NCBI RefSeq assembly: GCF_002846575.1
Contig: NZ_PJND01000007.1
Span: 310,001 to 374,000, forward strand
Direction: 5' to 3'
DNA from: Flavobacterium lindanitolerans
GTDB lineage: Bacteria; Bacteroidota; Bacteroidia; Flavobacteriales; Flavobacteriaceae
DNA: 64,000 nucleotides
Below are positions 52,157 to 61,901 of this stretch, one piece after another. The position numbers were made by a program, and so were the translations under genes. Positions within the stretch are counted from its first letter, which is position 1, and each line of letters opens with the position of its first letter. The notes beneath the pieces were generated by a model. The model was not told the DNA's origin. It worked only from the letters and a program-made list of their open reading frames with translations, and ran no database searches.

Positions 52157-53671
52157 TTAATTCAGAGTCTGTGGATACTGAATTGGATAATTCCCTATAT
52201 TAATTTCAGGTATAGAGGCTCCATAGGTAGCTTCTATAGCTTTAAGAAACTCATTTGCTATAAATGCATAACCTCTTGCCGAAGGGTGAACCCCGTCTAA
52301 AGAGAAAGCTCCTCCAGTTACATAAGTCGCAGTCAAATGATAGTTCCCAAAACGAATTCCTCCATTCAACAACTGCGCCATTATTGCTTTTGTGTCAACC
52401 ATTGCCAAACCTTTGGCTTCTGCTACATTTTTAATTGTAGCATTGTAGGCATCAGTAGCTACTTTTACCTCTCCAACCTCAGCATTGGTCAATACATTCC
52501 CATCCTGCAGCGGATATGTAACTCCTACCGTATTAAACGGAGCAGGCACTCCTGCCTGCGGGGTCCCAATGATTGTACGGGTTGGCAATAAAATATAATC
52601 TACGAAACTTCCATTGGCCAGTTTTTTTGCATGTCGTGCCTGTCCGTACAAGCTACCCATTAATCCTGCTTGTGGAGCAGGTACACCGGCACCTACCAGA
52701 GCTGTAGTAATCTGAACCGAATAGTCAACCAGCGACTCGTCTTTGATTAGCAGCGGATTTGAAGTTCCTGCCGCCAAAGTCGCAATACGATCTCCCTGCC
52801 CATATGCCGCCAATATCTGCTTAACAGGCCCAAGCAATTGAGTATTCAGCTGATTGGCCGTTGCCGCATCTAATGGAACAGGGTTATAAGGAACAGTGGT
52901 GAAATATGGAAGTGTATTAATGTATGGAAGGTTTGCTACAACTCCTTTAGCTCCATTTGCCGTCAAGGCATTTACCAATCCGTTGTATACATTGTCAAAA
53001 ACTGTTGGATCTGTAATATCATTAGGCCCATATGTTGAAGGATTCAGATTACCTGTTCTATTAACTCCAACACCGCCGGAAGTAGCATAGCTCAACACAT
53101 CATTCCCTCCAATCCATAATGAAAAGAAAGTCGGATTTTGAACCACGGCATCGCCAATAACAGAAGCAGAGGCCGAAGAATCAAATCTTCCGAAATAAGG
53201 ATTTGCAGCCCCATATCCTGCTGCCGTTAAGTGGAAACTTTTAGCCCCCGGAACGCCCAGGTTATTAAACGTTCCTGAGAGCTGGTCCGTAATTGAAGTC
53301 CCCGAAACACCGGAAACGTTTACAGGCCCAACTCCATTAAAATATAATCTTGTAGGAAATTGAGGCACTTGATTTCCTCCCATTGAAAATCCCCCAACAT
53401 TATCAACCATAAAAGGCACGGAAAAATTTCCTCCACCCACTAACGCAAATTGCTGCGCCAAAAAGCTAGGATACGAGTTTTCCTGACCTCTCTTAAAAAG
53501 AGCATTATCACTATAACCCGCAGCGAAAGAATCTCCTAACGCAACATATTTTGAAAAATCAGCTGATCCCGGCGAAACAGGAACATTTCCCGTAGAATCA
53601 GAATCGTCATCTGAACAGGCAATACCCAAGCTCAACGAAGCCAAGAGCAGCCATTTGAAATTTTTTATCAT
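52157..53671 (-). CDS. SGNH/GDSL-family hydrolase lipoprotein
   Basis: The product has 504 residues. A lipoprotein signal (lipobox GIAC, acylated Cys19) is followed by an acidic DDDSDS linker typical of surface-exposed Bacteroidota lipoproteins. The hydrolase domain has block I with the nucleophile Ser48 (ALGDSFAAGY), block III (WIGGNDVL) and block V with the catalytic Asp-x-x-His (DGVHPSARGYAFIAN, about residue 472). Predicted activity is esterase or lipase on acyl esters. It is the second gene of an operon, 31 bases after a TonB-dependent receptor, so the two probably work together at the outer membrane. Confidence 0.93.
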   Translation of the reverse strand: MIKNFKWLLLASLSLGIACSDDDSDSTGNVPVSPGSADFSKYVALGDSFAAGYSDNALFKRGQENSYPSFLAQQFALVGGGNFSVPFMVDNVGGFSMGGNQVPQFPTRLYFNGVGPVNVSGVSGTSITDQLSGTFNNLGVPGAKSFHLTAAGYGAANPYFGRFDSSASASVIGDAVVQNPTFFSLWIGGNDVLSYATSGGVGVNRTGNLNPSTYGPNDITDPTVFDNVYNGLVNALTANGAKGVVANLPYINTLPYFTTVPYNPVPLDAATANQLNTQLLGPVKQILAAYGQGDRIATLAAGTSNPLLIKDESLVDYSVQITTALVGAGVPAPQAGLMGSLYGQARHAKKLANGSFVDYILLPTRTIIGTPQAGVPAPFNTVGVTYPLQDGNVLTNAEVGEVKVATDAYNATIKNVAEAKGLAMVDTKAIMAQLLNGGIRFGNYHLTATYVTGGAFSLDGVHPSARGYAFIANEFLKAIEATYGASIPEINIGNYPIQYPQTLN

Positions 53672-53702
53672 AATTGTATTTTTATAACGTTAGCCTTGAT
53701 TT

Positions 53703-56510
53703 TTATGGATTGATAATCCAAGAAACTAAATACTGCTGCCCGATTCTTCCGGCTCCAATTACCTGTAGGTAATCATTTCCGAAAAGGTTCGACGCACTTA
53801 TTTTAAATACTGATTTCATAGACGGAACCGCATAGTTCATCTGAGCATCAAATACCGTTACCGCCGGAATCATACCGTCAGCAAAAGAAGATTGCCAAAG
53901 ATATTCGTCACTCCATCTTGCATTCAGATTGAATCCGAAATTCTTGAACAGGTTCTGATTTCCAAGAGAAGCCTTTACTCTATGTCTAGGCGTGTTGAAA
54001 CCTGCTATAAAAGAAGGGTCTTTTGCCTGGTCGAAATCAAACTGAGCATGGTTGTAGTTGATTCCAAATTCAAAATCTTTGTAGATTTTCTTAGATAACC
54101 CTACACCAAAACCAAAAGAAGTTACATTTTCTGTAGTATTTGTATAGACCTGGTATACTCTACGGTCACCATTAGACAATGCCTGCAAACCTAGAAGAAC
54201 ATTCTGGTCTGACAAATCAGAACCAACTGTTCCGTAATAAGGACGGATAACACGGGAAGTACTCATGAAATCATTATAAATATTATAGTAAGCATTTAAA
54301 TCAACAGCAATACCATTATCTGTAACCGACTTATATCCTACTTCAAATGCTTTTACCTGCTCAGGTTTTACTAACTTAATATTTACAATCTCCAAATCTG
54401 CAGGATTTTGCGATAATGCAAATGCCTGAACTGAAGGCACTGAATATACATTTGAATTATAGGCATCTCTACCAGACAAAGTAACGGTAGCCGGAGCTCC
54501 TAAAGCCTGACCCGCAGCACTTACATTCATAGTTTCCACATAACGGTCTAAGTTATCCTCAGCAGAACCTACCAATGCAAATGGCCCTAAATCCAATCCG
54601 ATGTATTGATCCTGAGTTGTCGGGTTTCTGAAACCTGTCTGGAAAGACACTCTGAAATTGTGATTTTTTCTTTCTCCTGCAGAATATACGAAAGAGATTC
54701 TTGGAGAATACTGTCCGTCAAAATTCTGTGATTTATCATAACGGATCGACCCTGTAAACTTCAAACGATCATCCATAAACTTCTTCTGAACCTGAGTATA
54801 AATACCATATTCATCATATCTGATTGGTCCGTCAAAATCGGTAAAGATTGTTCCTTGAGAATCCAATTTGTAGCTTCTAAACGACCCCCCTACTTGAATT
54901 TCCGCAAACTGCACCAATTCTTTGAAGTTATAGTTACCATCAACATGGTATAATTGCGACTGGTCAATAAATTTCGCTCCTTTCGTAAGATCCGGATTTT
55001 GTATTACCGTTGCCAATGCATTATTAAACTCAGGCGATCCCGGCATATATCTTGGACCTCCCGTTGGCTGTGTGGCAAACTGAGGCAAGCCAACTAACGC
55101 TGCTGGCAATTGGTTATAATCTGCATATTGTCTTGCGATTCCGGCAGCCTGGGTTGTACTTGCACCCATAACAGCACTTGACAATTGATATGCCGTTGCA
55201 TAATTAGTGAACCACTCCTGATCTGTTTTCCATGCCCTGTTTACGTTCCATGCCGCAAAACGCATATCATATGAGTTACCGGCATCTTCTGTAGTCATAT
55301 AAGCTCTAACAAAGAAATTTCTGTTTTTAACTTCCAGTTTACTCTGCTGCATGATAAAATCTTCCAGCCTGTATCTGTTAGCTCCCTGATAAATAGTACT
55401 TCCGATACCCACTTTATGTTGCAGGATTATCTCGAAGTCATCTTTCATTGGTTTTACATGCAATGAGAAATCCGCTTTTACGCTTTCAATAGAGTTATCA
55501 TTAATATCTTCTTCATAATAACCTGTTCTGCTTACTTGCCCTACGTTTGGAATAAATGTAGTTACCTCATCACCATAAATATTCAAACCGTCATAGTTTT
55601 GGTTGATTCCATGACCAAGACCACCATTTGTCATACTTCTTTCATCACCTGCAATCCACTCGGTAGCTTTTAGGTAAGTGAAATTGGCTTTGGCTGCAAA
55701 ATAATCTGAAAACTTATGGGCAGCACGAATACCAAAGTCATAGTAATCGTTTGTTCCTGCCAGTTTTTGGTTGGTTTTACCATATCTCGCATAAACGCTT
55801 ATTCCCTCGTAATCAAATGGACTTTTGCTATTCATAAACAAGATTCCGTTAAAAGCATTTGCTCCATACAAAGCTGAAGAAGCTCCTGGAAGTAATTCAA
55901 CGCTTTGCACATCAAGCTCAGAAAGACCAATCAGGTTTCCTAAAACAAAGTTCAAAGCCGGTGAAGAGTTATCCATTCCATCAACCAACTGCATGAAACG
56001 GGTGTTGGCAACTGTGGCAAATCCTCTGGTGTTGATTGATTTGAATGACAAACTACTGGTGTTAAAATGAACCTCTTTCAGGTTTTCCAAACCATCATAG
56101 AAAGTTGCCGAAGAAGTATTCTTGACATCCTTGATACCCATTCTTTCAATGGTTACAGGCGATTCCAAGATTCTTTCCGGTGTTCTGGAAGCCGACACTA
56201 CTATTTCATCAAGATTGATATCCTGACTCAAAAGCTGCACTTCTAATTTTTGTCCTGATGTCTTGACTTCGATAGTTTGTGTGGCATAGCCAACACTCGA
56301 AATCTCAACCACATACGGGGGCTGTTTTGTTGGCTTGAGCAGGAACTTCCCCTCAACATCCGTAATTGAGGCTGTTGACTCTCCAACTACCTTAACGCTT
56401 ACTCCGGGAAGTGGCTGATTGGTCTCATCAGTAACAACTCCTGAAATTGAATTCTGGGCAAAGGCTACTCCGCAGAAAAGCAATGACAAAATAATAAGAT
56501 ACACTCTCAT
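53703..56510 (-). CDS. TonB-dependent outer-membrane receptor with carboxypeptidase-regulatory-like N-terminal domain
   Basis: The product has 935 residues. After the signal peptide (1-18) come a CarboxypepD_reg-like Ig domain (about 20-105, SGVVTDETNQPLPGVSVKV), then a plug domain (about 110-235) containing DEIVVSASRTPERI and GASSALYGANAFNGILFM, then a beta-barrel ending in an aromatic/hydrophobic C-terminus (YLVSWIINP). It takes up an unknown substrate using TonB energy. It precedes the SGNH hydrolase lipoprotein, not a SusD-type protein, which suggests esterified or lipid-like ligands. Confidence 0.95.
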   Translation of the reverse strand: MRVYLIILSLLFCGVAFAQNSISGVVTDETNQPLPGVSVKVVGESTASITDVEGKFLLKPTKQPPYVVEISSVGYATQTIEVKTSGQKLEVQLLSQDINLDEIVVSASRTPERILESPVTIERMGIKDVKNTSSATFYDGLENLKEVHFNTSSLSFKSINTRGFATVANTRFMQLVDGMDNSSPALNFVLGNLIGLSELDVQSVELLPGASSALYGANAFNGILFMNSKSPFDYEGISVYARYGKTNQKLAGTNDYYDFGIRAAHKFSDYFAAKANFTYLKATEWIAGDERSMTNGGLGHGINQNYDGLNIYGDEVTTFIPNVGQVSRTGYYEEDINDNSIESVKADFSLHVKPMKDDFEIILQHKVGIGSTIYQGANRYRLEDFIMQQSKLEVKNRNFFVRAYMTTEDAGNSYDMRFAAWNVNRAWKTDQEWFTNYATAYQLSSAVMGASTTQAAGIARQYADYNQLPAALVGLPQFATQPTGGPRYMPGSPEFNNALATVIQNPDLTKGAKFIDQSQLYHVDGNYNFKELVQFAEIQVGGSFRSYKLDSQGTIFTDFDGPIRYDEYGIYTQVQKKFMDDRLKFTGSIRYDKSQNFDGQYSPRISFVYSAGERKNHNFRVSFQTGFRNPTTQDQYIGLDLGPFALVGSAEDNLDRYVETMNVSAAGQALGAPATVTLSGRDAYNSNVYSVPSVQAFALSQNPADLEIVNIKLVKPEQVKAFEVGYKSVTDNGIAVDLNAYYNIYNDFMSTSRVIRPYYGTVGSDLSDQNVLLGLQALSNGDRRVYQVYTNTTENVTSFGFGVGLSKKIYKDFEFGINYNHAQFDFDQAKDPSFIAGFNTPRHRVKASLGNQNLFKNFGFNLNARWSDEYLWQSSFADGMIPAVTVFDAQMNYAVPSMKSVFKISASNLFGNDYLQVIGAGRIGQQYLVSWIINP

Positions 56511-56577
56511 GGTTTGAATTTGTTAGTTTATATCGCCAAATTACAAATAAATTTAATATGCATGCATGGTATCAATA

Positions 56578-56605
56578 AAAAAAGCGAGAAATTTTCTCGC
56601 TTTTG
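56578..56605 (-). terminator. Rho-independent terminator after glmS
   Basis: AAAAGCGAGAA and TTCTCGCTTTT form a perfect palindromic stem; on the minus strand it is followed by a T run. It lies 25 bases after the glmS stop. Confidence 0.9.
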
Positions 56606-56629
56606 ATAATTTTTTATATAAAAAATTGA

Positions 56630-58474
56630 CTATTCCACAGTTACTGATTTCGCTAAGTTTCGTGGTTGGTCTACATTACAGCCTCTCATTACGGCAATAT
56701 GGTAAGATAAAAGCTGCAAAGGAATTGTTGTCAACAAAGGAGTTAAAGCCTCTGCAGTATCCGGTATTTCGATAACGTGATCCGCCAATTCCTTCACCTG
56801 AGTGTCTCCTTTTGTAACTACCGCTATAATCTTTCCGCTTCGTGATTTGATTTCCTGAATATTGCTCACCACTTTATCATAATGCCCTTGTTTTGGAGCT
56901 ACAATAATAACCGGCATTTTTTCATCAATCAAAGCAATTGGGCCGTGTTTCATTTCTGCAGCCGGATAGCCTTCTGCATGAATATAAGATATCTCTTTTA
57001 GCTTTAAGGCACCTTCTAATGCCACCGGGAAATTATAACCTCTTCCCAGGTAAAGGCAGTTTGGAGCATCTTTATAAATTGACGCAATAGTTTTAGCAAT
57101 ATCATTTGTTGCCAATGCTTCCGCTACCTTTTCAGGAATTGCTTCCAATTCCTGAAGATATCTGTGGAAATCTGAATTAGACATCGTTCCTTTTGCCTTA
57201 GCAAGACGAAGTGATATTAATGTAAGGATTGTTATCTGGGTTGTAAATGCTTTTGTAGAAGCTACCCCAATTTCCGGTCCGGCATGGGTATAAGCACCTG
57301 CATGCGTTTCACGCGAAATAGACGAACCTACTACGTTGCATACTCCAAAGACAAATGCTCCTTTTTCTTTTGCCAGCTTGATTGCCGCTAGCGTATCTGC
57401 CGTCTCACCAGATTGGGAAATAGCAATGACCACATCTTTAGGGTTGATGATTGGATTTCTATATCTGAATTCAGAAGCATATTCCACTTCAACCGGAATT
57501 CTTGCAAATTCCTCAAAAATATATTCAGCAACCAATCCTGCATGCCATGAAGTTCCGCAAGCCACAATAATGATTCTTTCTGCATTGAGGAATTTTTCAA
57601 TATTGTCTTCGACACCGGCCATCTGAACGATTCCCTTGTTTGCCAAAAGCCTTCCTCTGTAGGTATCCTTAATTACACTTGGCTGCTCATAGATTTCTTT
57701 AAGCATAAAATGCTCATAGCCTCCTTTTTCTATTTGCTCAAGGTTCATCTGTAATTCCTGAATATAAGGATCTACCAATGAATCGTCTTTAATCTTTCTT
57801 ACCTTAATTGATTTATTTTTTCTGACGATGGCCATTTCTTCATCTTCAAGATAAATCGCGTTGGATGTATATTCAATGAACGGAGAAGCATCTGAAGCGA
57901 TAAAATATTCATCCTCTCCAATACCAACCGCTAAAGGACTTCCCAAACGGGCAACCACAATTTCATCCGGTTTTTTAATATCAAAAACAGCAATAGCATA
58001 AGCTCCTACTACCTGATTTAAGGCAATCTGAACTGCTTTTCCTAATTTAAGATTGTCTTTTTTCTGTACATCTTCAATAAGATTTACCAGTACTTCTGTG
58101 TCTGTATCCGATTTAAAAGTGTACCCTCTGTTCATCAACTCCTTTTTTAACGGCTCATAATTTTCTATGATTCCGTTATGGATGATTACCAAATCTCCTG
58201 AATTAGAAAGATGCGGGTGAGAGTTTACATCATTTGGAACACCGTGAGTTGCCCATCGTGTGTGTCCTATTCCTATATTTCCGTTTATGGTAATTTCTTT
58301 GGCTTTTTCTTCCAAATCAGAAACTTTACCTTTGGTTTTAGCTACTTTCATGGATTCGCCATCATAAAGCATAATCCCCGCACTATCGTAACCCCTGTAT
58401 TCTAATCTCTTTAATCCTTTAATAATTATAGGATAGGCATCCCTATGACCTATATATCCAACAATTCCACACAT
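56630..58474 (-). CDS. glmS: Glutamine-fructose-6-phosphate aminotransferase (isomerizing)
   Basis: The 614-residue protein makes glucosamine-6-phosphate for cell-wall and LPS synthesis. The N-terminal glutaminase domain begins MCGIVGYIG with catalytic Cys2, and contains RGYDSAGI and GHTRWATHG. Two SIS sugar-isomerase domains follow (ISQSGETADTLAAIK, GVASTKAFTTQI). The C-terminus ends DQPRNLAKSVTVE, diagnostic for GlmS. It is the last of a three-gene operon after the DUF4270 lipoprotein gene (15 bases). Confidence 0.98.
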   Translation of the reverse strand: MCGIVGYIGHRDAYPIIIKGLKRLEYRGYDSAGIMLYDGESMKVAKTKGKVSDLEEKAKEITINGNIGIGHTRWATHGVPNDVNSHPHLSNSGDLVIIHNGIIENYEPLKKELMNRGYTFKSDTDTEVLVNLIEDVQKKDNLKLGKAVQIALNQVVGAYAIAVFDIKKPDEIVVARLGSPLAVGIGEDEYFIASDASPFIEYTSNAIYLEDEEMAIVRKNKSIKVRKIKDDSLVDPYIQELQMNLEQIEKGGYEHFMLKEIYEQPSVIKDTYRGRLLANKGIVQMAGVEDNIEKFLNAERIIIVACGTSWHAGLVAEYIFEEFARIPVEVEYASEFRYRNPIINPKDVVIAISQSGETADTLAAIKLAKEKGAFVFGVCNVVGSSISRETHAGAYTHAGPEIGVASTKAFTTQITILTLISLRLAKAKGTMSNSDFHRYLQELEAIPEKVAEALATNDIAKTIASIYKDAPNCLYLGRGYNFPVALEGALKLKEISYIHAEGYPAAEMKHGPIALIDEKMPVIIVAPKQGHYDKVVSNIQEIKSRSGKIIAVVTKGDTQVKELADHVIEIPDTAEALTPLLTTIPLQLLSYHIAVMRGCNVDQPRNLAKSVTVE

Positions 58475-58489
58475 AGTTCTATCTTATTA

Positions 58490-60100
58490 TTAGTTAGGCT
58501 TGGTATAATAAATTTCAAGCTTTAGTCGCTTGTCTTCGTTTGATGGTACCGGAGCTGTTCCATACAGCACCGTTCCCAATGGATTCATTACTGAAGAAAG
58601 AGGCACTTTGGTAAAAGCTGTCTGAGGCGTTCTTAATGACATGCTCGTCGATTTTGAAATATCTTCCGTAACGGCAACACCCAGACGCACGTTTGTTGAG
58701 TCTTTAAACAGGACATTTTTAATATGTTCCGTAATTCTTACTTTATATTGGATTGCTCTTCTATCATTATCTCCGATTTTGCCCGTTAGTTTTGCCGTTC
58801 CACCAAAAACCCTTTTTGCATATTTTGGTTTCGCTCCGTTGACTGTAACATCAAAAAGATAATCTGTTAATGGGCGGTTATCCTTTGCGTTATAGACGTA
58901 AATCCTATTCGGCTCAAAATTATTCAGCATGACAGGTTGGTCAACATAAAACACCAGATTCGCTTCATTAATTAACCAATTGCCTGAAATTGCCTGCGCT
59001 CGCAATGCTTCCAATTCGGCCGAGTTTCCTCCTCCAAACAAATCAATCATCGCTACAGAACCGTTACCTCCTTTTAAATAAAGCTTTTGGTCGCCTGAAA
59101 CAGGATTCGCCACTATGTTATCATAAGTCTGACTAGCGGTTGTCGGAGTATAATCCAACAAACTTACCGTATTCCCTTTTAAATTAAGAACAATTGTCTT
59201 TTCCTGAACACCATCATCTACTTCTTCACCATTTACGATTTTTATCTTCTTATCCTCATAAGTCATGGTTATTGTTCCCTTGGAAAAATCCAACATTGAC
59301 ATGGCGCTTCCATTAATCTCTTCTACCTGGAAATACAGCCCTCTGAAATAATTTTTAAAGACGTTGTTATTAACCAGATTACTACTTCCCGCAATAAGCT
59401 TATTATAAAAAAACTGTTTATTTAGGTCAAGCCTCATACTAGGAGCTTCTCTCAAAACCTTTCCACCTTCCTGCTGGGTCACATGCTCAGCCGGGCTGAA
59501 AACAAAAAGATCATTTTGCTCAACAATTCCCGAATCGTTCAACTGCTGTCCCTTTACACTATTAAAAACCGCATTTTGATCAGAATAGAATTTCTGATTT
59601 TCAACGAAACCTCCATTCGGGTCAAAATCCCTTAAATAGTATCCGTTTTCATAAACTTTGAGCTTTAATTTATTCTCAATATTTCCATATATCGAATCCA
59701 ACTCATACTTATTACTTCCATCGGTTCCGGTTTCAAGATAAGTCGCGAAATACGGAACATTCAAAACGACAGATTTTATCTTTTCTACACTAGGCACTTC
59801 TCTAAAAGTAGGGTTTTCGCTTTTTAATTCTACCTGTGTCACAAAATTGGCGGTGGTTTTTCCAAAAATACCATTGTTAAAAACCCCTAAAGGATTCACA
59901 GGAAGGTTATTGGATTGTACGGCATTTGTTTTTTGGTTAAAAGCCACAATTGACGCTCCATCATTTTTTATAAATCCAAAATGATCGTTGTCGTCTACAA
60001 TATCAGCACCTATAGAATTGTATTCGCTATCACACGAAATCAGAAAACCGGTACCCACGATAAGAAAAAGAAGCTTCTTAAAAGTCGAATTATTAAGCAT
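58490..60100 (-). CDS. DUF4270-family lipoprotein
   Basis: The product has 536 residues. The lipoprotein signal ends LISC (acylated Cys23), followed by a DSEYNSIGADIVDDNDHFGF start that is typical of DUF4270 proteins of Flavobacteriia. The rest is beta-rich with VVLNVPYFATY near residue 109. The role of the family is unknown. It is sandwiched in an operon between a glycogen-synthase-like gene (18 bases) and glmS (15 bases), a link to sugar or envelope metabolism by context only. Confidence 0.9.
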   Translation of the reverse strand: MLNNSTFKKLLFLIVGTGFLISCDSEYNSIGADIVDDNDHFGFIKNDGASIVAFNQKTNAVQSNNLPVNPLGVFNNGIFGKTTANFVTQVELKSENPTFREVPSVEKIKSVVLNVPYFATYLETGTDGSNKYELDSIYGNIENKLKLKVYENGYYLRDFDPNGGFVENQKFYSDQNAVFNSVKGQQLNDSGIVEQNDLFVFSPAEHVTQQEGGKVLREAPSMRLDLNKQFFYNKLIAGSSNLVNNNVFKNYFRGLYFQVEEINGSAMSMLDFSKGTITMTYEDKKIKIVNGEEVDDGVQEKTIVLNLKGNTVSLLDYTPTTASQTYDNIVANPVSGDQKLYLKGGNGSVAMIDLFGGGNSAELEALRAQAISGNWLINEANLVFYVDQPVMLNNFEPNRIYVYNAKDNRPLTDYLFDVTVNGAKPKYAKRVFGGTAKLTGKIGDNDRRAIQYKVRITEHIKNVLFKDSTNVRLGVAVTEDISKSTSMSLRTPQTAFTKVPLSSVMNPLGTVLYGTAPVPSNEDKRLKLEIYYTKPN

Positions 60101-60118
60101 ATTTTTTTTGAATGTTTT

Positions 60119-60925
60119 TTATAAAACTTGATTTCTATAGAAATTAGTATAAGCTTCTGCAAACTTATCTTTCGTGGCGAAAGGTAAAAAAGGTTTTCCC
60201 GATGATTCTATAAATTTTGTTAAACTTGAAGAAAGGTCTTCGGAGGCTATTATCACTGCATCTGAGTGCATTATAGAGGCTTTGATTACATTTTCATAAT
60301 TAGGCTCTGCCAGATACTCTATAGATTCATTAGGAATTCCATCAAAGGCCACTTTTTTCATCATCTCCATATCCAGATTCCCTTCAAAACCCTGGCTATA
60401 AACAGAGGTTACTATTTTTGTTTCAGAAAACAGGGCCTCATCTTTATAATAATGCTTCATGTAGATTGGAAGCATTCCGGCCAACCAGCCATGCACATGG
60501 ATAATATCCGGCACCCAGTTCAGTTTTTTTACTGTTTCCACGACTCCTTTTGCAAAAAAGATAGCCCTTTCATCATTGTCAGGATATAAAACACCTTCTT
60601 CGTCTGTAAAAGTTGCCTTGCGTTTGAAATATTCATCATTATCGATGAAATAAACCTGGATTCTTTCTTTTGGTATAGAGGCTACCTTAATAATCAATGG
60701 CATGTCTAAATCATTCACTACCAGATTCATTCCTGAAAGTCTTATAACTTCATGCAGTTGGTGCCTTCTTTCGTTTATGTTTCCATAACGTGGCATAAAA
60801 ATCCTAATCTGTCCTCCCTGATCATTAATCATTTTCGGAACGTCATACGACATTATAGACACTTCATTTTCAGCCAAATAAGGCACTACCTCAGATGATA
60901 CATACAATATCCTCTTATCCTCCAT
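60119..60925 (-). CDS. Glycogen/starch synthase-like protein, N-terminal GT5-type domain only
   Basis: The product has 268 residues, about half the length of GlgA. The first Rossmann domain is recognisable: RILYVSSEVVPYLAENEVS, then RIFMPRYGNINERRH, and DIIHVHGWLAGMLPIYMKHYY matches the GlgA H-x-HDW-type region. The ADP-glucose-binding KTGGL motif is replaced by AENEVS (residues 18-23), and the C-terminal domain with the retaining-glycosyltransferase E-x7-E motif is missing. It therefore probably does not polymerise glucose from ADP-glucose by itself. It is the first gene of the operon with DUF4270 and glmS, and is divergent from panC. Confidence 0.88.
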   Translation of the reverse strand: MEDKRILYVSSEVVPYLAENEVSIMSYDVPKMINDQGGQIRIFMPRYGNINERRHQLHEVIRLSGMNLVVNDLDMPLIIKVASIPKERIQVYFIDNDEYFKRKATFTDEEGVLYPDNDERAIFFAKGVVETVKKLNWVPDIIHVHGWLAGMLPIYMKHYYKDEALFSETKIVTSVYSQGFEGNLDMEMMKKVAFDGIPNESIEYLAEPNYENVIKASIMHSDAVIIASEDLSSSLTKFIESSGKPFLPFATKDKFAEAYTNFYRNQVL

Positions 60926-60963
60926 ATTGTTTTGAACTTTTATTTATAGCATATAAAAACATG

Positions 60964-60971
60964 CAAAATTA
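60964..60971 (-). promoter_or_regulatory. Promoter of the glgA-like/DUF4270/glmS operon
   Basis: On the minus strand TAATTTTG fits TAnnTTTG, with a TTG (minus; 60994-60996) as -33 element at a 22-base spacer. It is divergent from the panC promoter about 30 bases away. Confidence 0.6.
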
Positions 60972-61002
60972 CAAAAATTTATGCAGTTATTAACAAAAAT
61001 GG

Positions 61003-61010
61003 TAAGTTTG
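61003..61010 (+). promoter_or_regulatory. Putative panC promoter (-7 element)
   Basis: TAAGTTTG fits TAnnTTTG and ends 22 bases before the panC ATG. Confidence 0.5.
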
Positions 61011-61032
61011 CATTCAATTTAATCTTAAGCTG

Positions 61033-61881
61033 ATGCTCATTTTCAACAGACAGGAAGATCTCAAAAAACATTTAGGGTCGGTTACTAAAGAAAATACGAC
61101 TATTGGATTTGTCCCGACAATGGGTGCGCTACACCAAGGACATTTGTCACTGATTGAAAAATCACTTACAGAAAATCAGGTAACGGTTGTCAGTATTTTT
61201 GTAAATCCGACACAATTTAACAACCCTGAAGACCTTGAAAAATATCCAAGAACTCTGGAAAAGGACACCCAAAAAATTGAAACTGTCAGTAAGGATGTCA
61301 TCATTTTTGCCCCAAGCGTAGAGGACATCTACGAAGGCAATACCAAAGCAAAGGCTTTTGATTTCGATGGACTCGAAAACCAGATGGAAGGCAAGCACAG
61401 GCCCGGACATTTTGACGGTGTCGGCACAATTGTGAAACGACTTTTCGAAATCGTAAATCCGACCAATGCCTATTTTGGAGAAAAAGATTTCCAACAGCTT
61501 CAGATTGTAAAAAAAATGGTCGAAAAACACCAAATGCCGGTAAATGTTATTGGATGCCCTATATACAGAGAGTCTAACGGACTTGCCATGAGCTCCAGAA
61601 ATGAAAGGCTTACCTCCCAACAAAAAGAAGATTCTTCCCTGATATACAAGACATTAAAAACTGCCAAAGAAAAGTTTGGCACGGAAAGTGCAAAAGAAAT
61701 TACCGACTGGGTAGAAAGTGTTTTTGAAAAAAATCCGGAATTCCGACTGGAATATTTCCAGATTGCTGACGAGGAGCAATTATTGCCAATAGGCAAAAAA
61801 GACAATGCTAAAAAATACCGCGCTTTCATTGCTGTGTTCATTAACAGTATCCGTCTGATAGATAATATTTCATTGAATTAA
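61033..61881 (+). CDS. panC: Pantothenate synthetase
   Basis: The 282-residue enzyme joins pantoate and beta-alanine with ATP to make pantothenate. [14 protein letters not shown] carries the HxGH ATP motif (His34, His37), [15 protein letters not shown] is the dimer/substrate helix, and [13 protein letters not shown] is the KMSKS-like loop. panD, which makes the beta-alanine, follows 20 bases downstream in the same operon. Confidence 0.97.
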   Translation: MLIFNRQEDLKKHLGSVTKENTTIGFVPTMGALHQGHLSLIEKSLTENQVTVVSIFVNPTQFNNPEDLEKYPRTLEKDTQKIETVSKDVIIFAPSVEDIYEGNTKAKAFDFDGLENQMEGKHRPGHFDGVGTIVKRLFEIVNPTNAYFGEKDFQQLQIVKKMVEKHQMPVNVIGCPIYRESNGLAMSSRNERLTSQQKEDSSLIYKTLKTAKEKFGTESAKEITDWVESVFEKNPEFRLEYFQIADEEQLLPIGKKDNAKKYRAFIAVFINSIRLIDNISLN

Positions 61882-61901
61882 AAAATAATTACCTTTGCAT
61901 C

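Noticed and set aside
60119..60925. Functional glycogen synthase (glgA)
   Set aside because: The substrate-binding motif and the whole C-terminal catalytic domain are missing, so the symbol was withheld.
61162..61623. 153-codon open frame on the minus strand
   Set aside because: It is antisense to panC, whose motifs are complete.
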